Positions 1 through 9,263 of a stretch of DNA of 64,000 nucleotides are shown in pieces. Source of the DNA: a bacterium SCSIO 12741. Lineage in GTDB: Bacteria; Bacteroidota; Bacteroidia; Flavobacteriales_G; Salibacteraceae. The DNA lies in the NCBI GenBank assembly GCA_024398055.1, contig CP073749.1, positions 2,914,594-2,978,593 on the forward strand. Reading direction: 5' to 3'. The position numbers and the translations under genes are program-made. The number at the start of each line of letters is the position of its first letter. Position 1 is the stretch's first letter. The notes under the pieces are model-generated. The model saw nothing but the letters and a program-made list of their open reading frames with translations. It was not told the DNA's origin and made no database searches.

Positions 1-1128
1 GAAAGAGATTTTGGTGGAGCCGTTGGCGAAATGTCTACGGAAAGCCTTTCCATTGATGGTGAATTGAAGGCCGCTCTTGGCACCACTCGTCAGTCGGAGG
101 AGTTATTGGATTTGTTCCAACGTGCCTATAAGAAGCACGCTAATCTTGCAGATGCCACACGATACTTGGTTCATGAATGGCTTGGCGAATATGGCGTAGT
201 GGTCATTGATGCAAACGATAGGCGGCTGAAGGCCCAATTCGTCAATCAGATGTCCCAAGAAGTTACGGCTGGAACCGGTCAGGATAAGATTTCTAAAAGT
301 ATTCAAGAGTTGACCCAATTGGGATATAAAGCCCAGGTCAACCCAAGAGATATCAATCTGTTTTACCTGAGTCCCGATCGACGGGATCGAATGACTTGGG
401 AAGGAGAGAAAGTAGTCTTGGTTGATGCGGATAAAAGCTGGACTCAGGAAGAACTTTTGGCAGAGATGCAATCGCACCCCGAACGTTTCTCTCCAAACGT
501 AGTCATGCGTCCCTTGTACCAGGAAGTGATTTTGCCCAATTTGGCCTATATCGGTGGAGCCGGAGAAATGAGTTACTGGTTTGAGCTGATGACTATGTTT
601 GAAGCACACCAAGTGACGTTTCCAATTCTAATGTTGAGGAATTCTGTTCTTCATATCCCCCTTCGAATTCGTAAAAAGATGGACAAGTTGGGCGTAAAAC
701 CCACCTCGCTTTTTAAGCCCTTGCACGAAATGGAAAAGGATTGGGTGAAAACGCATGCTTGTGATCTCGATTTAGAACCTGAAACCGCGGCATTGGAAGA
801 CTTAGGTAAAAGGCTAATGGAAAAGGCTCAATCCTTGGATGCCAGCCTTCAAGGAGCCGCCGCTGCTTCTCATAAGCGTTGGTTCAACGAAATTGAGAAA
901 ATCAACAAGAAGATGATTCGGGCTGAGAAGCGCAAAAACGAACAGGTTATGCGTCAACTGGGAGAAATCAAAGAGGCTGCTTTTCCAGGTGGTACGTTCC
1001 AAGAACGGAGGCACAATTATTCCTGGTATTATTTACAAGGTAGAACCCGTATGATTCAAGTTTTAAAGGAACAACTCGATCCTTTTTGTCAGGAAATAAC
1101 ACTGCTTTTCGAAAGCGATCGAGCTTAG
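1..1128 (+). CDS. bshC: Bacillithiol biosynthesis cysteine-adding enzyme BshC (3' part)
   Basis: BshC is the putative last enzyme of bacillithiol synthesis, adding cysteine to glucosaminyl-malate in the cytoplasm. The reading frame is open from base 1, so the first in-frame ATG at 31 is internal and the gene begins outside the window; about 375 residues are visible of a family that is usually somewhat over 500. The motif LPNLAYIGGAGEMSYW at about residues 180-195 of the visible part is characteristic of the family, followed by the coiled-coil-rich C-terminal half (about 265-325) seen in BshC structures. The stop overlaps the stop region of the convergent T9SS gene by 4 bases. The family call is firm; the biochemical role rests on family knowledge. 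Confidence 0.93.
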   Translation, partial: ERDFGGAVGEMSTESLSIDGELKAALGTTRQSEELLDLFQRAYKKHANLADATRYLVHEWLGEYGVVVIDANDRRLKAQFVNQMSQEVTAGTGQDKISKSIQELTQLGYKAQVNPRDINLFYLSPDRRDRMTWEGEKVVLVDADKSWTQEELLAEMQSHPERFSPNVVMRPLYQEVILPNLAYIGGAGEMSYWFELMTMFEAHQVTFPILMLRNSVLHIPLRIRKKMDKLGVKPTSLFKPLHEMEKDWVKTHACDLDLEPETAALEDLGKRLMEKAQSLDASLQGAAAASHKRWFNEIEKINKKMIRAEKRKNEQVMRQLGEIKEAAFPGGTFQERRHNYSWYYLQGRTRMIQVLKEQLDPFCQEITLLFESDRA

Positions 1129-4100
1129 TGCACTTCCAGTTTTTGGGTTGAGAGCCTATTTCCTTGCTCATTCCATAAGCTAATTATATAGACTCCAGGA
1201 TTGAGTAGAGAATTGAACTGGATTTCATCTTTTTCCGTGGTTGGACATTCTTCAACGATTTGCCCATCCAGGTTCATAAGAACAACCTTTCCTTGAGTCG
1301 ATCGAACCAACTTTACTAAAACCTGATTCTGAGAAGAGTAGGCAACAAATCCAGGATTTGATTCCTGACTGTCGCGTATCACTGGGAATACAGAGCTGTA
1401 TTCATAACTGCCATCCAAATCCACCGTCTTTAATCGGTAGTAGGATTGTTCGATCAGCTGTTCGTCCCAGAATCGGTATTGCCGTATTTCGTTGGAGTAG
1501 CCTGCTGCGGCAACTTGACCAATAGGTTCAAAAGAAATTCCATTTGCCGAGTGCTGGATTTCGAAATAGGAAGAATGAATTTCGCTTGCCGTTTCCCATT
1601 GGAGTTGAGTTCCATTTTCAAGTGCCTCTGCATGGAATTGGGTGAGCTCTACTGGAAGTGGTGTTCCATTGCCAGCGCCACCAAAAATGCTAAAGGAGCG
1701 AACTCCTGTCCAGGTGAGTTTATTTGTACCCGTGTTCACCGATCCAGTTCCCATGGTATCGGTTATGGCCGCTGTGCTGTTGGCAGGCCTTTCCCAGGTA
1801 CTTCCATATTTTACGGGAAAAAGATCGGCTTCGGTTCCGTTGATGTCTCCATCTTGGTAGATCAATTCAATCGAATAATTGGGGTTAGTGATTCCTGTTG
1901 GTTCGATGGTCCAATAGCGGTTGATAAAAGTGGTTACTCCGCCATCCATATTGGGGTGTTTACTTGCCGTTACCGTGGCGTCCAGGTAGGCTGTTGGGGC
2001 CAATGTAGCGGATGAAAAAGTAATGTTGGACGGAGTCCAGCCGTCGCCGTTGGTACCTAATTCTATTTGGTAAGTACCCGTGGTGTTGTTGACATAGGTT
2101 CGAACGGTTCCACCATAGATATAGGAGGTGCTACTGGCATTACTTACCGCACAATCAAAAACAAAATTCCCCAAACTTAGCGTGTTGCCATTCAGGTTGA
2201 AAACACCATTCTTTAGCTTCAATTTCCCATGAACCGTAATGTTTCCTCCTGCGGTAAAGGTTTGTCCACTTCCATTCAAAACCAAAGTTCCGTAATGTCC
2301 GGCGGGAATTGTACTTGAACTGGAGAATGTGGCAGAAGGATTGTTGCCATAATGATAACCAGCTGAATGGTCAGACGTAGTTGCGCCGGCAATGCTCCAC
2401 TCAGATGCTGTCCAGGTCTCATTTGGACTAAAGATAGAGGTGTCTCGCACGGCTCTTGAATCTGTATATTCCCACGATTTGCCCGAACCATCTTCGTCCA
2501 ACACGCCATAGGCATCTACCAGTGTGCCACTTGTATTATCCCCTCCGTAATAGAGGAAATAACCATCATCACCGTTCCCAGAAGTATTTCCCCAGGTAGA
2601 ATCGGCCGTGGCACCATAAGTGCTGTTGTAGGTACTGGAGTTATTGGCAATAACGTAAGTGCCTCCGATTTCCAGATTACCGGTCAATTGCCTACAGGTA
2701 AAGGACCCTCCGTTGGTTTGGCGGCAGAAGTAAAAGGTGGAAAATGAAAAGTCAATACTGGTGGTGTCTGAATTAAATAATTCACCAAATCGGGCGGTGG
2801 TTAAATTGGATGGATCGTGAACTTCGGTGATGATTAGTTTAGGAACATAGGCGAGGGCAACGCTTTCCTCATAACCCGAAGACCAGGAAGTGCTTTTGCG
2901 GCTGTACATCCTAAAGAAGTAGGTTGTTCCGCCTGTTAGGTTAGTTACCGTGACACTGCCTCCAGTTCCTTTGTAAACCACCTTACCGCCATCGAAGGCC
3001 GTTCCGCTTCCCGTAAAAGAGACGTCTGCCGTGTAGGAGGAACCGTCACCGGTAGGTGTTCCGGAAATAGTAGATGCTTCTTTACACACCAGCATAACTT
3101 CATCGTAGCAACTGGGTAGAGTCCAGTTCACCGTGAGTTGGTTGTAACCATCCGTCTGACTTAAGTCGCTTACATTGGTCGGAGTGGAGCAAGATGTAGT
3201 TTCATTGCCATTGAGTTGGTTGTTCGTGAAGCACGGGCCGGTGCCATTATACTCGTAAATTCCAAAATGGTAGGTTGTTGCACTGGATAACCCGGTTACG
3301 GCCACCGAAGTTCCTGTACCTTTATAAAGCACCTTGGAGCCACCTATAGAACTACCGCTTCCAGAAAAGTCAGAATCGGCTGAATAGTGAACGCCATCCA
3401 CGGGATCAAGGGTGACAGCATTTAAAGCCTGGCCTAATACCAATACGCTATCTCCATTTCCACGAGTCCAGGAAACAGTCATTCCGGATTGTGAAATGGA
3501 AGAGGTTGAAAAGGAGCTTGCGGCTGTACCTGGAGAAGAGCATGAGTGGGTTCCCACCAACCTGATATCGTCAATGTTCCAGAATTCGCTGCTTGAGTTG
3601 TTTTTGGTTTCAATCTTGAGGTGGACCTCTGACCAGGCGTCGGAGATGTTGATTTTTATTTTGGTCAGGGCGTTTGCGCCTGTTTTCGTTCCACCACTGG
3701 CATAAGAATAGGTGGAGTCGGCACCTGCCGTTATTTCCATCACTCCGGTTCCGTCCATACCATAGCGAACATTGGAATTTCCGTTGATTTGTAGGTCTGG
3801 TGTAGCGGAAAAGGAATTGCTGTTGTTGACGAATACTTTGATATAATCAGCCCCGTCTGCTCCATTGCCGGAAGTTCCGCTGGTGGAAGAAGTCCAGATC
3901 TCAATATAACGAGAGGTATGAGTGGAATTTGAAAAGCCGTTAAGGATAAGTGTATTGGTGGCATTATTGGTAAGGTGGGAAGCGCTGCCCGATTTTATAC
4001 GTTGGTTCGAAGGAGTGTCCGAGCTTCCGGTGGCCGTTGAATTGTTATTTCCCGAGGTAATTCCCCAGTTATCATTAGCCGTTCCCTCAAATCCTTGAAA

Positions 4101-4184
4101 TGCCAATGTATCCTGAGCAGACACTTGCACCGAAATAAGCCAGAGGGCGAGACTTATTGAGGTGAGGAGCGAATTAACAGTCAT
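1125..4184 (-). CDS. Large secreted protein with Fn3-like and lamin-tail domains and T9SS C-terminal sorting domain
   Basis: An exported protein of 1019 residues with a signal peptide (about 1-23, ending VSAQ). A glycine/serine/asparagine-rich beta domain (about 25-212) is followed by two fibronectin-III-like modules (about 214-325 and 333-445) that share the pattern GxxVxYKGTGxSVxVTxL. A lamin-tail-like domain follows (from about 449, starting KLIITEVHDP). The C-terminal 175 residues hold the LPVELTQFHA...LQWETASE...YYRLK module and a final type A T9SS sorting domain ending KLEVH. It is therefore probably secreted through the type IX system and attached to, or released from, the cell surface. 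No catalytic motif was recognised, so an adhesin or structural role is only a guess. It is monocistronic and convergent with bshC. Confidence 0.85.
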   Translation of the reverse strand: MTVNSLLTSISLALWLISVQVSAQDTLAFQGFEGTANDNWGITSGNNNSTATGSSDTPSNQRIKSGSASHLTNNATNTLILNGFSNSTHTSRYIEIWTSSTSGTSGNGADGADYIKVFVNNSNSFSATPDLQINGNSNVRYGMDGTGVMEITAGADSTYSYASGGTKTGANALTKIKINISDAWSEVHLKIETKNNSSSEFWNIDDIRLVGTHSCSSPGTAASSFSTSSISQSGMTVSWTRGNGDSVLVLGQALNAVTLDPVDGVHYSADSDFSGSGSSIGGSKVLYKGTGTSVAVTGLSSATTYHFGIYEYNGTGPCFTNNQLNGNETTSCSTPTNVSDLSQTDGYNQLTVNWTLPSCYDEVMLVCKEASTISGTPTGDGSSYTADVSFTGSGTAFDGGKVVYKGTGGSVTVTNLTGGTTYFFRMYSRKSTSWSSGYEESVALAYVPKLIITEVHDPSNLTTARFGELFNSDTTSIDFSFSTFYFCRQTNGGSFTCRQLTGNLEIGGTYVIANNSSTYNSTYGATADSTWGNTSGNGDDGYFLYYGGDNTSGTLVDAYGVLDEDGSGKSWEYTDSRAVRDTSIFSPNETWTASEWSIAGATTSDHSAGYHYGNNPSATFSSSSTIPAGHYGTLVLNGSGQTFTAGGNITVHGKLKLKNGVFNLNGNTLSLGNFVFDCAVSNASSTSYIYGGTVRTYVNNTTGTYQIELGTNGDGWTPSNITFSSATLAPTAYLDATVTASKHPNMDGGVTTFINRYWTIEPTGITNPNYSIELIYQDGDINGTEADLFPVKYGSTWERPANSTAAITDTMGTGSVNTGTNKLTWTGVRSFSIFGGAGNGTPLPVELTQFHAEALENGTQLQWETASEIHSSYFEIQHSANGISFEPIGQVAAAGYSNEIRQYRFWDEQLIEQSYYRLKTVDLDGSYEYSSVFPVIRDSQESNPGFVAYSSQNQVLVKLVRSTQGKVVLMNLDGQIVEECPTTEKDEIQFNSLLNPGVYIISLWNEQGNRLSTQKLEVH

Positions 4185-4320
4185 GCAACAAATTATAAAT
4201 TTTAAGGCAGAAAACCCAGTGATTAGTAGATCATCATTAGATTACTATTAATAAAACGGCTTGTAAACAAAACAGTTACAAATTTCAGTGAGAACCTGAA
4301 TGTCATCCTGATCAAATAAA

Positions 4321-4328
4321 TACTTTTG
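4321..4328 (+). promoter_or_regulatory. Bacteroidota -7 box (TACTTTTG) of guaA
   Basis: TACTTTTG fits the Bacteroidota consensus TAnnTTTG exactly and ends only 3 bases before the guaA ATG at 4332. No good TTTG box is visible about 19 bases upstream. If used, transcription would start at or next to the start codon, giving a leaderless mRNA. Confidence 0.55.
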
Positions 4329-4331
4329 CGT

Positions 4332-5861
4332 ATGCAAGAAACAATCCTGATTCTCGATTTTGGATCTCAGTATACTCAGCTGATTGCCAGGCGGATACGT
4401 GAGTTAAATGTCTACTGTGAAATCCATCCTTACAACCATTTTCCAGCAATTTCTGACGACGTTAAGGGGGTGATCCTATCTGGAAGCCCATTTTCGGTTC
4501 GTGACGAGGATGCTCCTCAACCTGATTTGAGCGACATCAAAGGAAAGCTGCCCTTATTGGGAGTTTGTTATGGCGCTCAATATTTGGCCCACAATTTTGG
4601 GGGCGAAGTTGGTGCGTCAGCTCACCGAGAATATGGTCGGGCAATCATGACAGAAGTAGATGGTAATAGCGCTCTTTTTCAGGGTGTTGAAGCCGGAACT
4701 CAGGTGTGGATGTCTCACGGAGATACCATTCTCAAGATGCCAGAGAACTACCAATTGGTAGGAAGTTCGGCCGATGTGAAGTATGCCGCTTTTGAGGTGA
4801 AAGATGAAACCACATTTGGAATTCAATTTCACCCGGAGGTCTATCACTCGACGGATGGTTTGCAAATGCTCAAGAACTTCGTAGTAGGAGTTTGCGGATG
4901 TAAACAAGACTGGACTCCCGATTCATTTGTAGACACTACGGTTAATGAATTGAAAGAAAAATTGGGTGACGATAAGGTGGTTCTTGGTCTTTCAGGTGGG
5001 GTTGATTCTTCCGTGGCAGCTATGTTGCTTCACCGCGCCATTGGCAAAAACTTGTATTGCATTTTCGTCGACAACGGCTTACTCCGAAAAAATGAGTTTG
5101 AGGGCGTTCTCGATCAGTATAAAGGACTTGGGTTAAATGTGAAAGGTGTGGATTCCAAAAGCCGATTCTATGATGAATTAGCTGGAATCTCAGATCCTGA
5201 GCAAAAGCGGAAGGTTATTGGCCGGGTATTCATCGAAGTGTTTGATGACGAAGCCCATCAATTGGAAGACGTGAAATGGCTGGGACAAGGAACTATCTAC
5301 CCTGATGTGATTGAATCTGTATCCGTAAAAGGCCCATCTGCAACGATTAAGTCTCACCACAACGTTGGTGGTCTTCCTGATTTCATGAAGCTTCAAATAG
5401 TGGAGCCCCTTCGTTCCTTATTCAAGGATGAGGTGAGAAGAGTGGGTAGAAGCATGGGCTTGCCCGAAGAGCTTTTAGGACGTCATCCATTCCCTGGTCC
5501 AGGACTGGCTATTCGGATTTTGGGAGATATTACTCCGGAAAAAGTATCTATTCTTCAGGAAGTTGACTATATATTTATCCAGGGATTGAAAGATTCAGGA
5601 TTATACGATGATGTTTGGCAAGCCGGCGCCATCCTTCTACCCGTTCAATCAGTTGGGGTAATGGGTGATGAAAGAACTTATGAAAAGGCCGTTGCATTGC
5701 GGGCTGTTTCGTCTACTGACGGGATGACTGCAGACTGGTGCCACCTGCCTTATGAATTTTTGGCACGGGTTTCGAATGAGATCATCAATAAGGTAAAGGG
5801 AATTAACCGGGTGGTATACGACATTAGCTCCAAGCCACCAGCTACCATTGAATGGGAATAA
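4332..5861 (+). CDS. guaA: GMP synthase (glutamine-hydrolysing)
   Basis: Converts XMP, ATP and glutamine to GMP in the cytoplasm, the last step of guanine nucleotide synthesis. The N-terminal class I glutamine amidotransferase has the nucleophile in GVCYGAQ (Cys about 79) and the His/Glu pair in QFHPEV (about 168-170). The PP-loop of the ATP pyrophosphatase, GLSGGVDSS, lies at about 219-227, and the C-terminal dimerisation domain ends KPPATIEWE, as in the family. The length of 509 residues is normal. I chose the ATG at 4332 ([11 protein letters not shown]), as in relatives, over a TTG six bases earlier that lies in the promoter box. The next gene follows with almost no gap, so the two are probably cotranscribed. 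Confidence 0.97.
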   Translation: MQETILILDFGSQYTQLIARRIRELNVYCEIHPYNHFPAISDDVKGVILSGSPFSVRDEDAPQPDLSDIKGKLPLLGVCYGAQYLAHNFGGEVGASAHREYGRAIMTEVDGNSALFQGVEAGTQVWMSHGDTILKMPENYQLVGSSADVKYAAFEVKDETTFGIQFHPEVYHSTDGLQMLKNFVVGVCGCKQDWTPDSFVDTTVNELKEKLGDDKVVLGLSGGVDSSVAAMLLHRAIGKNLYCIFVDNGLLRKNEFEGVLDQYKGLGLNVKGVDSKSRFYDELAGISDPEQKRKVIGRVFIEVFDDEAHQLEDVKWLGQGTIYPDVIESVSVKGPSATIKSHHNVGGLPDFMKLQIVEPLRSLFKDEVRRVGRSMGLPEELLGRHPFPGPGLAIRILGDITPEKVSILQEVDYIFIQGLKDSGLYDDVWQAGAILLPVQSVGVMGDERTYEKAVALRAVSSTDGMTADWCHLPYEFLARVSNEIINKVKGINRVVYDISSKPPATIEWE

Positions 5862-5862
5862 T

Positions 5863-7716
5863 TTGATTCGACAGATATACATACTGGCCTTTCTGGCTAC
5901 TCTTTTGGGAGCATTTTCAAGTGATCTGAATGCCCAGGAATACAACGATAAACAGGTACAGCTGATTGACGGCAAGACCTATTACCTACATCAGGTGGAA
6001 AAGGGGAATACCCTGTATTCCATCTCTAAAATGTATTCCATCAAAATCAAGGACCTGCTTCGGGAAAACCCTCAATTAGAGGAAGGACTTAAAGTGGGCC
6101 AGGTCATTCGAATTCCGGTCAAGAAAGTGGATACCAAGGTTTCTGGTAACAATACGCCTACGGTATCGGGTGCCGACTTGATTCACGAGGTACAGCAAGG
6201 GGAGACCATGTATAAGCTTACCCGTAAGTATCAAGTTACCGAAGAAGAGTTACAAGCTGCCAATCCGGAATTGAAAGATGGCTTGAAACTGGGCATGAAG
6301 TTGAAAATTCCAACGCCCACTCAAGGAAGGATTGACACGACCCACATCGCTCCTGCCGTGGAAGATTCGCTGGTTCATCACTTGGTGATGCATGGTGAAA
6401 CTTTGTACTCGTTGGCCAAGGAATACAACGTGAATATAGATTCCATTACCCTGGTCAATAATGGATTACCAGACGGATTAAAAGTGGGAAGTACCATTCG
6501 TATCCCTCTCTTGAAAAATCCGAAAAAAGGGAAGCCCTTGATCTCGGAAGTGGAAAAGGATACCTCACTCATTCTTCCTGAATCTGAACTTAAGAAGCGT
6601 TATCAGATCACCATGATGCTTCCATATTACCTGGATACCAACGATTCTTTGGAGTTGAAGCGTAAGCCTTATGAGGACGAGGTGATTTTTTCCCGTTCAG
6701 AAATAGCCTTACAGTTTTACGGAGGATTTAAGCTTGCCTTAGATAGTATGGTCAGAGCTGGTGGTCAATTTGATGTGATGCAGTTCGATACCAAATTCGA
6801 TCCAAGATCCCGAAGTACCGAACCCGTTAAGGAGGCGTTGATGAATGCCCAATTGCTGAACACCGATCTTTTCATCGGTCCACTGCACCGGTCTAATTTC
6901 ATGGAAGTGAGCAAATATGCTCAGGAGATTAAAACGCCTTTAGTTTCTCCCGTACCTCAGAAGGATGAGGTATTGAAGGATAATCCTTATGCCATTAAGG
7001 TACACAGTTCTTCGGCGGTTCAGGCTCGCTTTTTAAGGGAATATGCCATCCAGCAAAAAGGAAAAAAGAACTTAATCCTGATACTTAACAACTACTACAA
7101 AGACCGGGTAATTTGGGAACATTTTTTGGGTATTCCGAATGGCGATACGAATCAGGAAGTATATAGCCGTGTATTGGACAATTTTAAAATTGTTCGTTTC
7201 GATCAGTTAGACACTTCTCAATTAATGCCTTTAATGGATGATTCTTTGGAGAATCTAATTGTAGTTCCCGTTCAGAGTAAATCTTTTGTTGGTCGCTTTT
7301 TGGGAGACTTGAATCGCTATTCGAGTAAATACCCCATTTCCGTCTTAGGAATGGATCGCTGGTCGAGCTTTGGGTACATTGATTATCGTTACCTGAATAA
7401 CCTCAAAGTACATTACCCATCCAATCAATACGTGGATTACAGCCGTATTGAGGTGGAGAAATTTGTTTTGGACTACCGCAATACCTATGATTGCGAACCC
7501 AATGATTGGGGCTTCCTGGGCTACGATATGGGAATCTATTTCCTTCAGCAGCTTATGGAGCAAGGCACCACTTTTCAGGCTAATTGGCCCGGAGAAGAAT
7601 ACAAAGGCTTGAGCCGCAATTTCCGCTTTGAAAAGTACAGCACCACAGGTGGTTATCAGAATACAGGAATCCGTTTAATCAAGATGGAAAATTACCTGCT
7701 AAACGAAGTCGAGTAA
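5863..7716 (+). CDS. LysM-repeat protein with periplasmic-binding-like C-terminal domain
   Basis: An exported envelope protein of about 617 residues. After a signal peptide ending LNAQ there are three LysM modules (about 40-90, 105-152 and 170-217), each with a VxxGxTxYxxxxxY...LxVGxxIxIP pattern, which bind peptidoglycan glycan chains. The remaining 380 residues resemble a type I periplasmic-binding/ABC substrate-binding fold, with the phrase FIGPLHRSNFMEVSKYA. This architecture is common next to guaA in Bacteroidota; its ligand is unknown. No ATG is available before the signal peptide. Candidate starts are TTG 5863, directly after the guaA stop, or TTG 5848, overlapping it by 14 bases. A coupled, non-ATG start is therefore likely. 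hemF follows after one base. Confidence 0.85.
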   Translation: MIRQIYILAFLATLLGAFSSDLNAQEYNDKQVQLIDGKTYYLHQVEKGNTLYSISKMYSIKIKDLLRENPQLEEGLKVGQVIRIPVKKVDTKVSGNNTPTVSGADLIHEVQQGETMYKLTRKYQVTEEELQAANPELKDGLKLGMKLKIPTPTQGRIDTTHIAPAVEDSLVHHLVMHGETLYSLAKEYNVNIDSITLVNNGLPDGLKVGSTIRIPLLKNPKKGKPLISEVEKDTSLILPESELKKRYQITMMLPYYLDTNDSLELKRKPYEDEVIFSRSEIALQFYGGFKLALDSMVRAGGQFDVMQFDTKFDPRSRSTEPVKEALMNAQLLNTDLFIGPLHRSNFMEVSKYAQEIKTPLVSPVPQKDEVLKDNPYAIKVHSSSAVQARFLREYAIQQKGKKNLILILNNYYKDRVIWEHFLGIPNGDTNQEVYSRVLDNFKIVRFDQLDTSQLMPLMDDSLENLIVVPVQSKSFVGRFLGDLNRYSSKYPISVLGMDRWSSFGYIDYRYLNNLKVHYPSNQYVDYSRIEVEKFVLDYRNTYDCEPNDWGFLGYDMGIYFLQQLMEQGTTFQANWPGEEYKGLSRNFRFEKYSTTGGYQNTGIRLIKMENYLLNEVE

Positions 7717-7717
7717 T

Positions 7718-8605
7718 ATGCCCAATAAGGAAGAAATTGCCCAGTGGTTTCAGCTTCTTCAAGATCAGATTTGCCAAGGTTTGGAGGAAGAAGATGGTAA
7801 AGCCAAATTTCAAGAAGATTTGTGGGAACGACCTGGCGGCGGCGGCGGACGCACACGGGTAATTAGCCATGGAAATGTATTGGAAAAGGGTGGCGTTAAC
7901 TTCTCTGCCGTTTATGGAGAGCTACCTCCCAATATTCAGCAGGCATTACAAGTCAAACAAAGTCAGTTTTACGCGACCGGTATTTCCATTGTGATTCACC
8001 CGAATCATCCTTTGGTACCTATCATTCACATGAATACCCGCTATTTTGAGATAGAAGGGGAGACCTGGTGGTTTGGAGGTGGAATTGATTTAACCCCACA
8101 TTACATCGAACGAGAAGAAGCTCAGTTTTTTCATCAGGGTCTAAAGGATTGCTGTGATCGCTTTGATGCTTCCTATTACCCCAAATTCAAGAAGTGGGCT
8201 GATGACTACTTTTACATCAAGCATCGTAAGGAAACCCGAGGTATCGGAGGAATCTTTTTCGATCGCTTAAATGAAGGATTGAGCAAAGAAGAGCTCTTTC
8301 AATTTGTTCAGGAAGTAGGAAAGACCTTTTTGGAAGTTTATCGACCACTCGTAGCCAAGAACAAGGATAGAGCGTATAGCACCATTCAACAGGAATGGCA
8401 ACGCATTCGACGAGGAAGGTATGTTGAATTCAATCTGGTTTACGATAAAGGAACCAAGTTTGGCTTAGACACCGATGGTCGTATCGAATCGATTTTGATG
8501 TCCCTTCCTGAGCACGCCGGCTGGATATACAATCACCAAACCGAGTCGGGTAGTCCTGAGGCCGAAACCCTATCTCTTTTGAAGAAAGGGATTGACTGGG
8601 CATAG
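7718..8605 (+). CDS. hemF: Oxygen-dependent coproporphyrinogen III oxidase
   Basis: Catalyses aerobic decarboxylation of coproporphyrinogen III to protoporphyrinogen IX in haem synthesis. Family motifs visible: a glycine-rich RPGGGGGRTRV (about 39-49), GISIVIHPNHPLVPIIHMN (about 88-106), WWFGGGIDLTPHY (about 117-129), RGIGGIFFDRL (about 174-184), and the C-terminal YVEFNLVYDKGTKFGL...ESILMSLPEHAGW. The length of 295 residues is typical. It is third in the guaA-LysM-hemF run, starting one base after the upstream stop. The last 37 codons are repeated twice more, without the rest of the gene, in the array immediately downstream, so the 3' end has taken part in recombination. Confidence 0.96.
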   Translation: MPNKEEIAQWFQLLQDQICQGLEEEDGKAKFQEDLWERPGGGGGRTRVISHGNVLEKGGVNFSAVYGELPPNIQQALQVKQSQFYATGISIVIHPNHPLVPIIHMNTRYFEIEGETWWFGGGIDLTPHYIEREEAQFFHQGLKDCCDRFDASYYPKFKKWADDYFYIKHRKETRGIGGIFFDRLNEGLSKEELFQFVQEVGKTFLEVYRPLVAKNKDRAYSTIQQEWQRIRRGRYVEFNLVYDKGTKFGLDTDGRIESILMSLPEHAGWIYNHQTESGSPEAETLSLLKKGIDWA

Positions 8606-8609
8606 GTTT

Positions 8610-8744
8610 TTTGAATTTTAAATATTAAGGTTAAACGCTAAATTTTAAATTTCTTGGACTTGCTAATGCCTTTGGCATGGCGCAAAGTGCGGCAGCCAAG
8701 ACTCCTGATAATTTAAAATTGTCCCTTAACATTTAAAATTCAAA
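8610..8744. repeat. MITE-like 135-bp element with 21-bp terminal inverted repeats (copy 1)
   Basis: Bases 8610-8630 and 8724-8744 are inverted repeats matching at 20 of 21 positions (outer part TTTGAATTTTAAAT). Between them lie further self-complementary AAATTTTAAATTT / AATTTAAAATT blocks and a short TGCC-TTT-GGCA hairpin. No coding capacity is seen. The same element occurs in the second and third array units. It resembles a small non-autonomous palindromic element, but no target-site duplication is evident because the copies sit in a tandem array. Confidence 0.7.
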
Positions 8745-8861
8745 GTTGACGTCTCTTCCGGAGCACGCCGGATGGATCTACAATCACCAAACCGAGCGGG
8801 GTAGTCCTGAAGCCGAGACCCTATCTCTTTTGAAGAAGGTGATTGACTGGGCATAGGTTTT

Positions 8862-8996
8862 TTTGAATTTTAAATATTAAGGTTAAACGCTAAATTTTAA
8901 ATTTCTTGGACTTGCTTATGCCTTTGGCATGGCGCCAATTGTGGCAGCCAAGACTCCTGAAAATTTAAAATTGTCCCTTAACATTTAAAATTCAAA
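8862..8996. repeat. Same inverted-repeat element, copy 2
   Basis: Left arm 8862-8882, right arm 8976-8996. It differs from copy 1 at the centre (CGCCAATTGTGG in place of CGCAAAGTGCGG) and has GAAAATTT before the right arm where copies 1 and 3 have GATAATTT. Confidence 0.7.
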
Positions 8997-9112
8997 GTTG
9001 ACGTCTCTTCCGGAGCACGCCGGATGGATCTACAATCACCAAACCGAGCCGGGTAGTCCTGAAGCTGAAACGCTATCTCTTTTGAAGAAAGGGATTGACT
9101 GGGCATAGGTTT

Positions 9113-9247
9113 TTTGAATTTTAAATATTAAGGTTAAACGCTAAATTTTAAATTTCTTGGACTTGCTTATGCCTTTGGCATGGCGCCAATTGTGGCAGCC
9201 AAGACTCCTGATAATTTAAAATTGTCCCTTAACATTTAAAATTCAAA
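9113..9247. repeat. Same inverted-repeat element, copy 3
   Basis: Left arm 9113-9133, right arm 9227-9247. The centre matches copy 2 and the right flank matches copy 1. It abuts the short bidirectional terminator before the lolA-like gene. Confidence 0.7.
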
Positions 9248-9263
9248 AACCGTCCCGGTTTTT
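9245..9263. terminator. Bidirectional short terminator hairpin
   Basis: AAAAACCG-TCC-CGGTTTTT is a perfect 8-bp stem with A and T runs on both sides. It lies between the hemF array (read rightward) and the stop of the lolA-like gene (read leftward), so it can serve both. Confidence 0.65.

Larger units (their letters stand above)
8495..9247. repeat. Triplicated hemF-tail plus spacer array (3 units of about 251 bp)
   Basis: Three tandem units: 8495-8745, 8746-8997 and 8998-9247. Each begins with TTGAYG, carries the last 36-37 codons of hemF through the stop codon, then about 140 bp of AT-rich spacer. Unit 1 contains the genuine hemF end. Units 2 and 3 keep the reading frame open (ending LKKVIDWA and LKKGIDWA) but have no upstream gene; a TTG at 8746 and at 8998 could only start a 36-residue peptide. 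The spacer is nearly identical in all three units, with 2 or 3 clusters of substitutions. This accounts for the whole gap of more than 600 bases between hemF and the next gene. Confidence 0.93.

Noticed and set aside
1446-2015. Antisense open frame of 189 codons inside the T9SS protein gene
   Set aside because: It only reflects the repetitive, GC-balanced coding sequence on the minus strand.
8495-9247. CRISPR array suspected from regular repeats
   Set aside because: The repeated units are 251 bp with hemF codons and a palindromic element, not short repeats with unique spacers, and no cas genes are near.
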